Source: Gracilaria gracilis
Taxonomy: Eukaryota; Rhodophyta; Florideophyceae; Gracilariales; Gracilariaceae
Direction of reading: 5' to 3'
Assembly: GCA_030374805.1 (NCBI GenBank)
Contig: JARGSG010000012.1
Span: 1,207,402 to 1,271,401 of the forward strand
DNA length: 64,000 nucleotides
Shown here: positions 44,792-54,617 of the stretch, piece by piece
How the letters are laid out: each line of letters starts with the position of its first letter
Numbering within the stretch: the first letter of the stretch is position 1
Position numbers and translations under genes: made by a program
The notes under the pieces: generated by a model
Database searches by the model: none
Seen by the model: the letters and a program-made list of their open reading frames with translations, nothing else
What the model was told of the DNA's origin: nothing

Positions 44792-45850
44792 TAGACTTAA
44801 GAAATACCAAGAAAAATGCTGCTTTGGGATATTTTGCGATAACACCGCACTCCTCAAAATGGGGTTTAAAAGGTTTAAATCACCATAATACACACTAACC
44901 GTTATAACGTATACAAGAGAAAGCGGCCTCCAGAACTCAGAAAAACCAGGTTCTGAGCACCTTGTCGCGCCGATCCAAGCCAAACGTGCACGCACTAGCC
45001 AGCATTGTAAATCATTCCTCACTGCAGGTGTGGACCTTCCCAGTTGTACAGTACGTCGTCGACCTGCACAATCTGTTATAATACCGTAGAACTTCAAGCT
45101 TAGCTACGTTTGATTTAATACGATAGAGTCGCATCTAGACATAGAAGTCGATCGGGTGTAGCTCTGCCAGATTCATCGCTCACGGTGTTCACTTAGCCAT
45201 GTCTACTTCTACGTATAAGCTTTTGTGTTTACGTAAACGGCTACACTTGACTGACGAACCGTTTTCGTCACCCACCGCCCCCACTCTTAGAGCAGTGTCG
45301 TCCTTGTGGGGCTCACTGAACGCGGAGGGTAGATACTCTACGGTGCAGCCGACCCACATAAGGGTGTCGTCTGAGCGGAGCGCGTGTCTCTCCCACGCGT
45401 GCACTTTGTACAATCAAAGTGCCTCCTGTACGTGAGAGGTAGAGAGGTCGAACGTAATGTAGCGCAGCGAGCTGGGAGCAAGCGTCTCTTCGCTTGCGAC
45501 GAAGTTTTTCTTTCAAGAAGAAAGACTTCAAAACCCAAAAACTGCTGTGCTGCTCTTTCCTCCCTGGAAAGAGCAGCGCGCACAGCTTTAAATACTTTAT
45601 TTGCGGAGATGCGTACAGCACTGGCATTCAGTGCCTGTGCATGTAGTGCAACTATGTGGTTACGTAAGATAGAGCTCACCAAAGTGACTAGCCTCACACT
45701 AGAGAGTGTAAGATTGCCTTCAAGCAATTTGCTCATATACGATCCCTAGTTCTCTTGTAAGCGTCTTGCAAGGATCAAATCAACAAAGGGCCCCCTTTTT
45801 TGTCTCTTACATTTACCGCCAGATATTGTTTGCTCATGCAAATCACGAGA
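44792..45850. other. Unassigned stretch with small inverted repeats
   Basis: No gene is supported, although both strands have open frames of about 100-130 codons across 45313-45749. Inverted repeats occur at about 45549-45578 (GCTGCTCTTTCC/GGAAAGAGCAGC) and 45506-45522. A 13-bp unit (CAGCTGCAGCTGT) is repeated at about 45864-45893. Confidence 0.4.
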
Positions 45851-45948
45851 AGTGTAGCTGCTGTCAGCTGCAGCTGTCAGCTGCAGCTGTCAGCCACAAG
45901 AGGGCCACGATAACACCTCCGGCGGTGTGGCTCGGGGTCACCACACCG

Positions 45949-46190
45949 TGAGCGCCCATAGCCCAATCGGTAACCGCCTTCGTGTGCTCTTTGTGTGGGC
46001 CCGGGGTTCGTGGTTCGAACCCCGGCCCTGCCGCTCTTCCCCCCCAGTTCACTACAAGAAGGAATGCTCGACTTGATGGCATTGCATGAGAAGGCCTTGT
46101 GGAGAAGCGGGAATGAAAATGCTTTGCAGGGGTTGTAAGAAAAAGATGCATGCAGATGGGAAGGCCACTTGAAAACCCCATATTCCAAAA
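45949..46190 (+). repeat. tRNA-derived SINE-like sequence
   Basis: An RNA polymerase III A box (TAGCCCAATCGG, 45959-45970) and B box (GGTTCGAACCCC, 46012-46023) stand at tRNA spacing. The acceptor stems (45952-45958 and about 46025-46031) pair poorly, so it is not a working tRNA. About 160 bp of unrelated sequence follow, as in a SINE. The 3' limit is a guess and no second copy occurs in the window. Confidence 0.5.
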
Positions 46191-46655
46191 CGACTCATGG
46201 CAGTGGAGTCTTTGGTTCTATGGTTCAACATTTGAAGTTTCTCGTAGTAGACTCGAGCGCAAAGATTTACAATCTAAATGTACCTGCAGCCATTTGTCGT
46301 CGACAATTTTTAAATGTACATACTGACCAAGAGTGGACCCCACCAAAGCAGAGAAGAATAACTAATATTCTGTACCCTAGTCCTACTTGTGGATTCTTTT
46401 CCTCCTTTTTTTCATTTAGGATACAATTCTTATCCTCTACAAACAGATAACTGAGAAGAATCTTTTTTAAAGCATTTGCGTGAACGTCGTAGACAGTCTT
46501 TGCGGTGTGCATGACTGGATTGGGCTTGTCCACAGTGAGCTTTGCAAATATATAGATGTAACAAGACGCAGTTTTCAAATCATGTTTTTAATAAACATCT
46601 CACCCTATCGGAGATTGAAGCAGTGAGGCAATATTAGTAAAAAGTGGGCCTAAAT

Positions 46656-47489
46656 TTAGTTGCCAGAGGAGAGTTCAGTATCCAGTAAGTTGTCGTTAAT
46701 GTTCTCCTTCTCAATTGTAATCGTCTCCTTATCACGAACGTCACCGTTCTGATCCGCCACAACGAGCTCAGAATTCTTCTTAGCAACATTGAATATCTCA
46801 CCGGAGCTCAATGTAATCTGGTTGATATACACGTAACCGAAAACAGTTATGGTCTCGCGGTATCCCTCCGACCTACCTTCGATCTCCACGCTGAAGTTGG
46901 CCGACAAAGTGGAAGTCGACTGCGAAGCCAACATGGCGCTGGCCCTGTCACGGAAGTCTCGAAACTCGCCATCTTCCAGAGTTTCCCGCGTGATCTGATC
47001 ATCTGAGTAACCATAGTTGGCTGCAGCCTGGAAGAAACAGAAATATCCACCACCGGCCCTCGCCTTCATGCTCTCTTTCTCACGCCTATAGAAGTCCTGA
47101 AACGATTGCGAGTACTCGCTTACAAGCTTTTCCGTCTCATCTTCGATGTCACTGGCCAGCTTGCCTTCGAACGAAACAGAACCGTTCATGATGGCCTTCA
47201 CGAGGATTTGTCTACTTCTCGGCAAAGTGAAGCCTGTAACGACACCTGTGGTCTGAACGTATCCCAACCTCGATCTCTGGATGCCCGCTGCCTGTTCAAT
47301 ACTCGGAGCGATCGGTCTGTCCGAAGTGTATAGCAAGTCAGTGCCCGACGGCGACATTCTCCCTTTTCCATAAATGATATCATCAACTATATTTTGCGCA
47401 GGAGAGAACATAGGAGAAGCACAAGCAACAGACAGGAGGAAAGCGCTAGCCATGAGCAGACACCTGGGGTTTAGCGTGTGAAAGGTCAT
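46656..47489 (-). CDS. Secreted protein A of a paralogous pair, function unknown
   Basis: 277 residues from ATG 47489 with a signal peptide (MASAFLLSVACASP region, cut about residue 26). The conserved middle carries QRSRLGYVQTT, LPRSRQ, a charged helix KLVSEYSQSFQDFYRREKE and the motif RAGGGYFCFFQAAANYGYSD at about residues 144-163. The protein at 48815 on the other strand shares all these blocks in the same order, so the two are duplicates in head-to-head orientation about 1.3 kb apart. A predicted beta-rich C-terminal part follows. No known family is recognised. Confidence 0.8.
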   Translation of the reverse strand: MTFHTLNPRCLLMASAFLLSVACASPMFSPAQNIVDDIIYGKGRMSPSGTDLLYTSDRPIAPSIEQAAGIQRSRLGYVQTTGVVTGFTLPRSRQILVKAIMNGSVSFEGKLASDIEDETEKLVSEYSQSFQDFYRREKESMKARAGGGYFCFFQAAANYGYSDDQITRETLEDGEFRDFRDRASAMLASQSTSTLSANFSVEIEGRSEGYRETITVFGYVYINQITLSSGEIFNVAKKNSELVVADQNGDVRDKETITIEKENINDNLLDTELSSGN

Positions 47490-47591
47490 CTTGTATGGTT
47501 TCGATTGGATGACTTAGTACCGTTGGATGTTTTGTGAACTGGTTGTGAGAATGGCGTGAGTGAAACATGCGAGTCGGGGGACGGGATGGGG

Positions 47592-47599
47592 TATTTATA
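47592..47599 (-). promoter_or_regulatory. TATA box of secreted protein A gene
   Basis: The minus strand reads AGTATAAATACCCC about 105 nt before ATG 47489, a canonical TATAAATA. Confidence 0.65.
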
Positions 47600-47619
47600 C
47601 TGTCGTTCTTTGTAGAACG

Positions 47620-48814
47620 ACATCAGTGTAGCGTTGACTCTAACTCATACTCGCATTAGGCGCGAGGGTAGGATTGTTGCTCCATGACGGCATTCGATAC
47701 ATCATTACATACAACAGCGGAGCGGGAATACAATTACGTGGTCTTTAACAAACTTGATAACTCAATGCCTGCTCATATGACACATATGGTCTCCGCATTG
47801 TTTTGCGCCTTCTTGTATATCATGCAGAAAAACTTACGACATCTTTGATGGTGTGCTTTCGCTTGAGACATGGCAGTCGCTGGGGAACAGGGAGTGCACG
47901 TGGCCATGAGAGGAGGGGATAGAAAATATAGCTGAAGATTGAGTTTAGTGATTCTGGTTGAATCGTGATAAGACATTGTCTGTTGAACAACAGTTATGCT
48001 TGATGATGATAGCATTGGGGTGGTTTGTTGGACTGTGGAAGTGCGATGCGCTTGTCCGTAGTTGGTCTTCTGATTTGGGAATGGTTAACATGTGACGCTG
48101 GACAAAACGAACTGCTGTTGTGCGCAATGATACACGCAAATGAATTCAGTCCATCAACGGCACCCCGTTGTTCGCCGGTGCTGCACTCCGGTGACGCTGC
48201 TAGACAGCAAAGCTACATGTACCGTTGGTACCTGCATGGAGATGGTTTGTGCGGCTTAGGGGTCGTTTTGGGACCGGTTAGCACAGAACTCAGTTGGCTA
48301 ACCTTTTACCTCCTCCTTCGGTTTGCTGCCTTACATTAAGGTACCAACGGTACGTAACGTTCAGTCCACGAATAGGAATGAGGAAGCGCGAGGCCTTACA
48401 GTAGCAAATGTGACAATGATTTCCTTGAATGTGATAAAAAAATGCTTCCATTAACTTATACCTCTCATGTTACGCGATACTCGTTTAGAGAACCGTGTTC
48501 AATTGCGGTTCGAAGTCTGAAACCGATTTGAGTTGCTCACTACACACGAAGGCCTTGTACTGACCAATTGTTGGCATTTTGGCTTCTCTTCTTAGATGCC
48601 AGATGAGAAGCAACAAAAGGGCGCCGTTGTCTTTGTCGATGCGGTTGCTCCAACAGACAGTCTGAATCCCAGTTGAGGAACCTTCGATTGTGCCAACTAC
48701 TTGGGCCCCGCACTTCATCAGAATCAAATTCACTTACTAATAGCCTTTGATCCATCCTCTTTCCTAGATATCGATATACGTACTTTGTTACAGTTTGAGA
48801 AACCAATCATTCAA
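47620..48814. other. Shared upstream region of the divergent gene pair
   Basis: About 1.2 kb without a supported gene. It includes a 14-bp inverted repeat, GTACCGTTGGTACC (48219-48232) and GGTACCAACGGTAC (48340-48353), enclosing 107 bp. A third half-copy (GGTACCAACGGTA) is at 51767-51779. Confidence 0.5.
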
Positions 48815-49672
48815 ATGGCGAACAGAGTTTCAAGGACCCTGGTCATATTGGCCGTACTATGTTTTATCTCTTCTGCTATCGCAGCGCCGCCGCTCTCGGT
48901 TTCAGATCTTATGAAGTTTCTCGAAGGGCGCCAAGACCTCGAACCCACTCCGGAAGAACCGGACTCTACACCCACAGTTGAGCCACCCATAAGTGACCCC
49001 AACTCAATAATTGCACCCAGTTCTTACCAAGCTGCGAACATCTCGAGATCACGATTGGCTTACAATCCTACGCCGGCAGTAGCTACAGTTGTGAACCTAC
49101 CAAGAAGTAGGAGCGTCAACATCTCCGTCACTTTATCAGGATCTGTAGACCTTGAAGGCGTCTTGGCTAGTCATATCGAAACTGAAATCGAGAAAACTGT
49201 GGCAAACTCGTCCAGGCGGATTAAGGACTTTTTCAACAAAGAAAAAGAAGCACTTAAAAACAGAGCCGGTGATAGATACTTCTTCTTCTTCCAGGCAGCG
49301 GCTAACTTCGGGTATTCAGACAACAGAGAAACGAGAGAAATGATCCAGACTGTCGAATTTGACCACTTCACAAATCAGAGCGCTTTGATGCTCAATTCAT
49401 GCAATCAACACGATTTGAAAGGAACCTATTCAGTCCGACTTGAGCTAGCATCCACAGGCAGGCCTAGACGTCTATCGCTTAAACCATACTTGTATTTCCC
49501 TCGGGTGACTTTGACATCCGGCAAAATTATGCAAGTGGTTGCAAATTCTTCTCGGCTCGGCATTGCTGATCAGTATGGGAACATATTCGATGATATTCAT
49601 CACGTGGACTTAAGTAACGCCGATAAATTGGGTTCTAATGGGGTATGCGCAAACTCTCTCGATTCTATTTGA
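48815..49672 (+). CDS. Secreted protein B of a paralogous pair, function unknown
   Basis: 285 residues. ATG 48815 is chosen because it begins a clear signal peptide (LVILAVLCFISSAIAAPP); the open frame upstream lacks such a signal. A Pro/Glu-rich linker (residues 38-62) follows, then the blocks shared with the protein at 46656-47489: ISRSRLAYNPT, LPRSRS, EIEKTVANSSRRIKDFFNKE and RAGDRYFFFFQAAANFGYSD. Sequons (NIS, NSS, NQS) suggest glycosylation. The alternating pattern of the C-terminal half suggests beta strands. Function unknown. Confidence 0.8.
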   Translation: MANRVSRTLVILAVLCFISSAIAAPPLSVSDLMKFLEGRQDLEPTPEEPDSTPTVEPPISDPNSIIAPSSYQAANISRSRLAYNPTPAVATVVNLPRSRSVNISVTLSGSVDLEGVLASHIETEIEKTVANSSRRIKDFFNKEKEALKNRAGDRYFFFFQAAANFGYSDNRETREMIQTVEFDHFTNQSALMLNSCNQHDLKGTYSVRLELASTGRPRRLSLKPYLYFPRVTLTSGKIMQVVANSSRLGIADQYGNIFDDIHHVDLSNADKLGSNGVCANSLDSI

Positions 49673-49921
49673 GGTCAAACACAGTTTGAGATTCGTTCTT
49701 CACATTGATTTGGGCCGATTTCTGCGAAAAGTCGCTACAGAGACAGATTGCTTGTTCTTGCTTATTTCTAGAAGGTCTCTGACGTAAAATAATTCAGTGA
49801 ATGCTTGCCTATCGTGCCAATGATGAATTACTATGACAGTCTTCACACAGTGATATGATCTGAATTAATGTAGGCAACATCACTTTTGATAGAAAATATG
49901 GGAGGATTAGTACTCTTTTAG

Positions 49922-51415
49922 TTACGCTCTACATGCTTGGGTAAAGGCACAAACAGTAGCTATCTCGGTTTCAAACAGTCTCGAATCTAAAACCTTGTGT
50001 TTCACTAGCGCATCATTCTCATGAACGTGGTACTGCAGGTCCTTTCCCTTCACAAAGGCCGTTCCTTGAAGTGCATGACATTCATCACAGTTTCCATGAG
50101 AGGAGCTCGAGTATGGAATTGGTTGGAATGGGGGATTTCGGTATTGCAAGGATGCCTCCAACCCCAGAGTAACCGAAAACTTCCCATTCAATGTGATGCC
50201 ACCGAGCCTGGCATCAATGATGATCCCCGGTCGAGCTCCATAAAAGCCATTCATGGCTACATACTGCTCGATCACGCTGTCGAAGTTGATGTCGAAGGTT
50301 CCATAGCTTGCGAGGTCCGGGGGGAGAAGATTGTCAGCGTCCATCCTTCGAGAAGAAAAACTTGCCGTCACCGCTTGGACGTTCTCAGTTGTGGCTCGGA
50401 CATATGCGTCTATTCCAGACTCGATATGCACCTCTTGGACAACATCAACGACAGAAAAGGCCTTCACTGTGAATCTTCCGAAGAATAGAAGACGATCAGT
50501 GTAGTACATGCTGGGTATCGGTCTCCTATAAACTTCTCTTTCTTCTGTCGCACTGTATGTGCTCCTTGCGATAAGTCTGGTGGCGATATCAGCCTTCAAT
50601 GTCTGAGTCCATCCTACTTCCAACTGAAACAAGCGTGTGATTCTGAAGTTGTCAAACGTTCCTTCCATGAAGCCGGAGGCGGTGATTTTGGAGCCAGGAA
50701 GAATGGTGACCTCAGAGAAGTTGTCTGGGTTATTGAAATGAGGTTGAAAAACATCATCGGGAGAGACGTGAGTGAGATCATGAAGCATTCGAGAGGTGGA
50801 ATGATAGAGGGGACTGTCATCGAACAGGAATTTCTTCTGCGTGTGACGTTTCAGGGGCGCATTTATGAAAGAGAGACGAACCACGGGAACAACTTGCGAA
50901 CCAGATATGGCGGTCATATGCAGTCGAACTGTTCGAGGTGATTCCGAAAGAGTAGCGTTGTTTATCCTAAAGAACAAGACCGGATCATCCCCATCAATAC
51001 CATGAAGGAAAGGAACAGGGCCGCATAGCTCTTCCCAGTGTTCTGCGTCAACTACAAAAGCTATACCCGGGATGTAGTCAGAATAGTCGAGATTTGTTCC
51101 TGCAAGCTCAATCTGAACGTCATGTGTACTTCCATGACGAGAACACGATGTCATTTGGACGTTGTCGTCGTCCAGTTCCTCCCAAAACAGCGTTTTCATT
51201 TTCATCTCTGCTTCGAAGTGCATGGTGCGTCCGAGACTGGATTCCAAAGTTGAGGAGTTTGAATCGGAGATGGAGGGCACGGAGGCATGACTGAAGCCCC
51301 TGAGAACACGCACGTCTTGTTCATTAGGCTGAGCTCCTGTGTGGAGGTGCGTGAGTGCCTCGGCACAAGCCAAAAAGAAGAGAAGGGAGATCAAGTGTGG
51401 GCCTAGCGAAAACAT
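49922..51415 (-). CDS. Large secreted protein, function unknown
   Basis: 497 residues from ATG 51415, chosen because a signal peptide follows at once (MFSLGPHLISLLFFLACAEA). The frame itself opens 17 codons earlier. The mature part contains sequons (NLD is not one, but NNATLS and NFSEV are), few cysteines except near the C terminus (NCDECHALQG, TVCAFTQAC), and long beta-type alternations. There are no membrane segments after the signal and no family is recognised. It lies convergent with the secreted-protein B gene at 48815, with only about 250 bp between stops. Confidence 0.75.
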   Translation of the reverse strand: MFSLGPHLISLLFFLACAEALTHLHTGAQPNEQDVRVLRGFSHASVPSISDSNSSTLESSLGRTMHFEAEMKMKTLFWEELDDDNVQMTSCSRHGSTHDVQIELAGTNLDYSDYIPGIAFVVDAEHWEELCGPVPFLHGIDGDDPVLFFRINNATLSESPRTVRLHMTAISGSQVVPVVRLSFINAPLKRHTQKKFLFDDSPLYHSTSRMLHDLTHVSPDDVFQPHFNNPDNFSEVTILPGSKITASGFMEGTFDNFRITRLFQLEVGWTQTLKADIATRLIARSTYSATEEREVYRRPIPSMYYTDRLLFFGRFTVKAFSVVDVVQEVHIESGIDAYVRATTENVQAVTASFSSRRMDADNLLPPDLASYGTFDINFDSVIEQYVAMNGFYGARPGIIIDARLGGITLNGKFSVTLGLEASLQYRNPPFQPIPYSSSSHGNCDECHALQGTAFVKGKDLQYHVHENDALVKHKVLDSRLFETEIATVCAFTQACRA

Positions 51416-53463
51416 AGTTGAATGTATGGATGGAACGTTTACAATTCGTGGCTCATCTACCAGCATCTCTGGAAGAGTTCATTTGGAAGGCTCCAATCTT
51501 TGGCTTATGAATCCATCATGAACCAGAAGACAAATTTAATTCTGCTTGCTGTATCAAATGATATCAAGAAGCGTTTTAACTTCGTTGTCACTGCTTGCTT
51601 TTGTTGCGATGCCCTCGTTGGGCAGTACTCAAGCTTCTCTGAAACAGCAGGTGGGGACAACAGAGAACGTGCAATGCATTGAGCAGCGTTACACGTGCAG
51701 CTGCACTGTTTTGTTGGAAAAGGGAAGAGCTCGAGTAGCTTTCTTGCCTGGCTCTTTGTTGCCAAAGGTACCAACGGTAGACCGCTACCAACAAGTATTG
51801 CATTGCTGTGACGCGGTCTCGGCAAAAAGAAGAGTAGATTCATTTGAGCCAGTTCCATGAAATCATGAAATAGCTCAAGATGACGCTAAGAAGAGATCAA
51901 GCGACATTTCAAATACCTGCGAAGATTTTTGTTTGTTTGTTATTCTTGGACAGAAAATTTTCAAAACAACTGAAAACTCAATTCTTCTGCCAACTTGATT
52001 TCAAGTGACCAATAATGAAAAATGGATTGGACTCACGTTACAAGAACATTAGGAGGTAGTGCAAACCTCTCTCAAATCTCTCGACTACTTCATGTGTGTC
52101 TCGACTTCGACTTTCTCCTTCTTGTATTTCATTCTAATTAGAATCGAAGAAGGGAGAAGGCTCCAAAGACTCATCGGCATGTTCATTATCAATAGTCATT
52201 GCCTCGTATTCTTTCAGAGAGCCACCATTCTCTTCATCTGTAATTGGAACCGAGTCGGGGGCTCCTTGTCCAAAGGTTGATAAGGCAAAATGACTGTTTA
52301 GAGTTGTCGCGTTTGTGTGAACAATTATTTTAACTGCTTTTTCCTCGGTTGGCCGGGGGTATATCTCAACCTACGAACGTGAGACGGAAGAACAGCATAA
52401 GAACCGAAAACAAATAGCGAAAATACATGAAACACTGTAGCCTGGACGGGTGCGTGCGTTGGCATCGGAAGGAAGAAACAGGATGTGTATCACGGATTGC
52501 TTGAGTTACTCCGTTCAGTACTTGGTAAAGTAGTAATGATGAGACTAGGACTTCCGTACATAATAGTGTGTGAGAAGTGCAAATTGTTTGTTTGCGAGGT
52601 GAAGAATAGCAGAAGTGTCACGAGTAGATCATTTACAGGGCGTAACTGGAGATGGTTGCCGTTGAAAGTAATATAGTTGTTGGGTTCCGCTTTGGGGGTC
52701 GAGCGGAGATATAGTAGAAAGTTTCTTGGACTGTTTTGTATCGTATGTTGTAGCCCAACAAAGAGGGATGTGCCAAAGAATCCTAACTTACCTTCGTTCA
52801 TAAGCTCTATGGCCCCATGCCCCTCTGGGTCATTTTAGAAAGGAACTGCTGTAACCTTACATGCTGTTGCACAAGGATGTGAAGGTGCTTGGCCGGCCCG
52901 CATTTCTGGCTAACAGTTTTTGCGTGTCTGCTGAAGATGAATATTTGAATGGTTCTTGTGCTCATCTTTACCATTGCGAAATGGGGTCTGCGTGCGTCTG
53001 ATTATTGAGCTGCGACGAGGAAGGCGCTGCTGCCTCTGGAGTCCAATCCTTCTGCAACTGTAAATCCGCCGTCATAGGTTGCACGGCGACAGCTTGCGCA
53101 ATGTTGGCCACCCAGGATTTGGAATCAAGACAACCACCCACTCATTACAGCGTCGTCTGGCTCCTGTCCTCCGCTCCAATAAAGTTTAAATCAACATCTG
53201 CGATTCTACCAAAATCCTCAACAGTTGTCAAACAATGATAGGATGCAATGGTGTCAACCTTTTGTGCTCTTGTTCTTGCCGTTCAAATCATCAGCATTGC
53301 GATTATGAGAAGAATACGAGGGTGCACATCAGCCTTGCGATAGCATTCTTCACGCTCTGGTTGGTCGGTGGTAGAGAGATACCCTTGGTACTGTACGTAT
53401 CATCAAGCAGGTTACCACACAGTATAGTTACTGCGAAGCCAAACCTCTCTTCGGCATCTTGAA
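51416..53463. other. Unassigned stretch
   Basis: Two kilobases with only short frames on either strand. A 117-codon minus frame (51505-51858) and a 104-codon plus frame overlap each other, and neither has a recognisable motif. No RNA gene or clear repeat apart from the GGTACCAACGGTA half-site at 51767. Confidence 0.4.
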
Positions 53464-53466
53464 TAA

Positions 53467-54450
53467 GGGCATCTCCACCGGGAACCGTAAAACGGTATAG
53501 CGGATTACATTTCCGGGATTTTTAGCGGTGCACCTAATTTTTTCATCTCCACCGGTGCGCCGCTAACCCTATCGGTAACGGTATACCCTTTCGGAACGCT
53601 AAAAGACTCGCTTTAACTTTAGTTTAAGCGAGACTTTTAGCGTTGCCGCTATACCGCACGGACCAATACAAAGCGTACACGAATCCACGGTGGTGATGTT
53701 CTTTTTCACTCAAGAACATCTCAGCTCAGCACTTCCTGCCTCTCGCCGCCTTCCACATCACCCAGCGCCGTCTCAATTGTGCCATATCTGCCTCACTCTT
53801 GTCCAAAATCGCTTCTTGGCGCCTCGCAGTTGTCGCATACTTCTTGTAAACCTTCAAGCAAAACACGGGCCTCACATAAAGTGTTGAAGTCTACTTGCGC
53901 AACACTGTTCATTTGCGTTGCACAACACCAGCACAAACGCTGTTTCTTGTCAAGAGATCCAAACTGTCTTCAGTACCTGTCCTTGACTCTGCCGCCGTCT
54001 TTCCCACAGGGTGCCACTGCTGCGTTTGGCTTGCGCAGAACACAATCACAAAGGACTGCTCACAGTTCCTAACCCATCTTCCCCAACCACTATTCGCCTT
54101 TTTTTGTCTACAGCAGTCGCCTGATATCTACTATAACTCTATACCTCTCTTTTCTGGCTGTGGCTGGGCATCGCCTTACTCTCTCTACCGCTGACGGTGC
54201 TGCTGTTTGACACAGCATAACGGCATTCGCCACAAACCTAGGGATTTTGGAGCTCTCAATACGGGCTGTGCAGGAGAGGTTTCGTGCTGCCGGTGTCTTG
54301 GAATCGCTCTTTCCGTCTGCAAGTACAATTGCCGGTGGAGATAATGTTGTATAGCGTTTTACCGTTTTAGAGGCAGCGAATAAAAAGTCTACACGTTTTG
54401 TTTCTATTATACCGTTATACCGTTTTGCAGTCCGTCCGGTGGAGATGCCC
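53467..54450. mobile_element. PIF/Harbinger-like non-autonomous element, 984 bp
   Basis: The terminal inverted repeats are GGGCATCTCCACCGG (53467-53481) and CCGGTGGAGATGCCC (54436-54450), and TAA duplicated on both sides (53464-53466, 54451-54453) gives the 3-bp target typical of PIF/Harbinger. Subterminal GTAAAACGGTATA / TATACCGTTTTGC also pair. A second foldback at 53595-53644 (AACGCTAAAAGACTCGCTTTAA and near complement) may be a nested MITE. There is no transposase frame. Confidence 0.82.
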
Positions 54451-54617
54451 TAATGCCCACAAGCGCAGCGGTGCCACCCGGCCCCGGTTACCAAGTTACC
54501 AAGGCTAACACCGGAGCCCTTGCCTAAATAAATGCGAAGACGTCTCTCTCTTCAATGACTATGTAGTCTTGGGTGACTCTGATCTCGCCACAAAAATGCT
54601 CACCTTTCCTGTCCGTT

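Noticed and set aside
45313-45749. Overlapping 100-130-codon frames on both strands
   Set aside because: Neither frame has protein-like motifs, and they shadow each other. The region is better explained by small inverted repeats.
45952-46031. Functional tRNA gene
   Set aside because: A and B boxes are present, but the acceptor stem pairs poorly and no sensible anticodon arm can be drawn.
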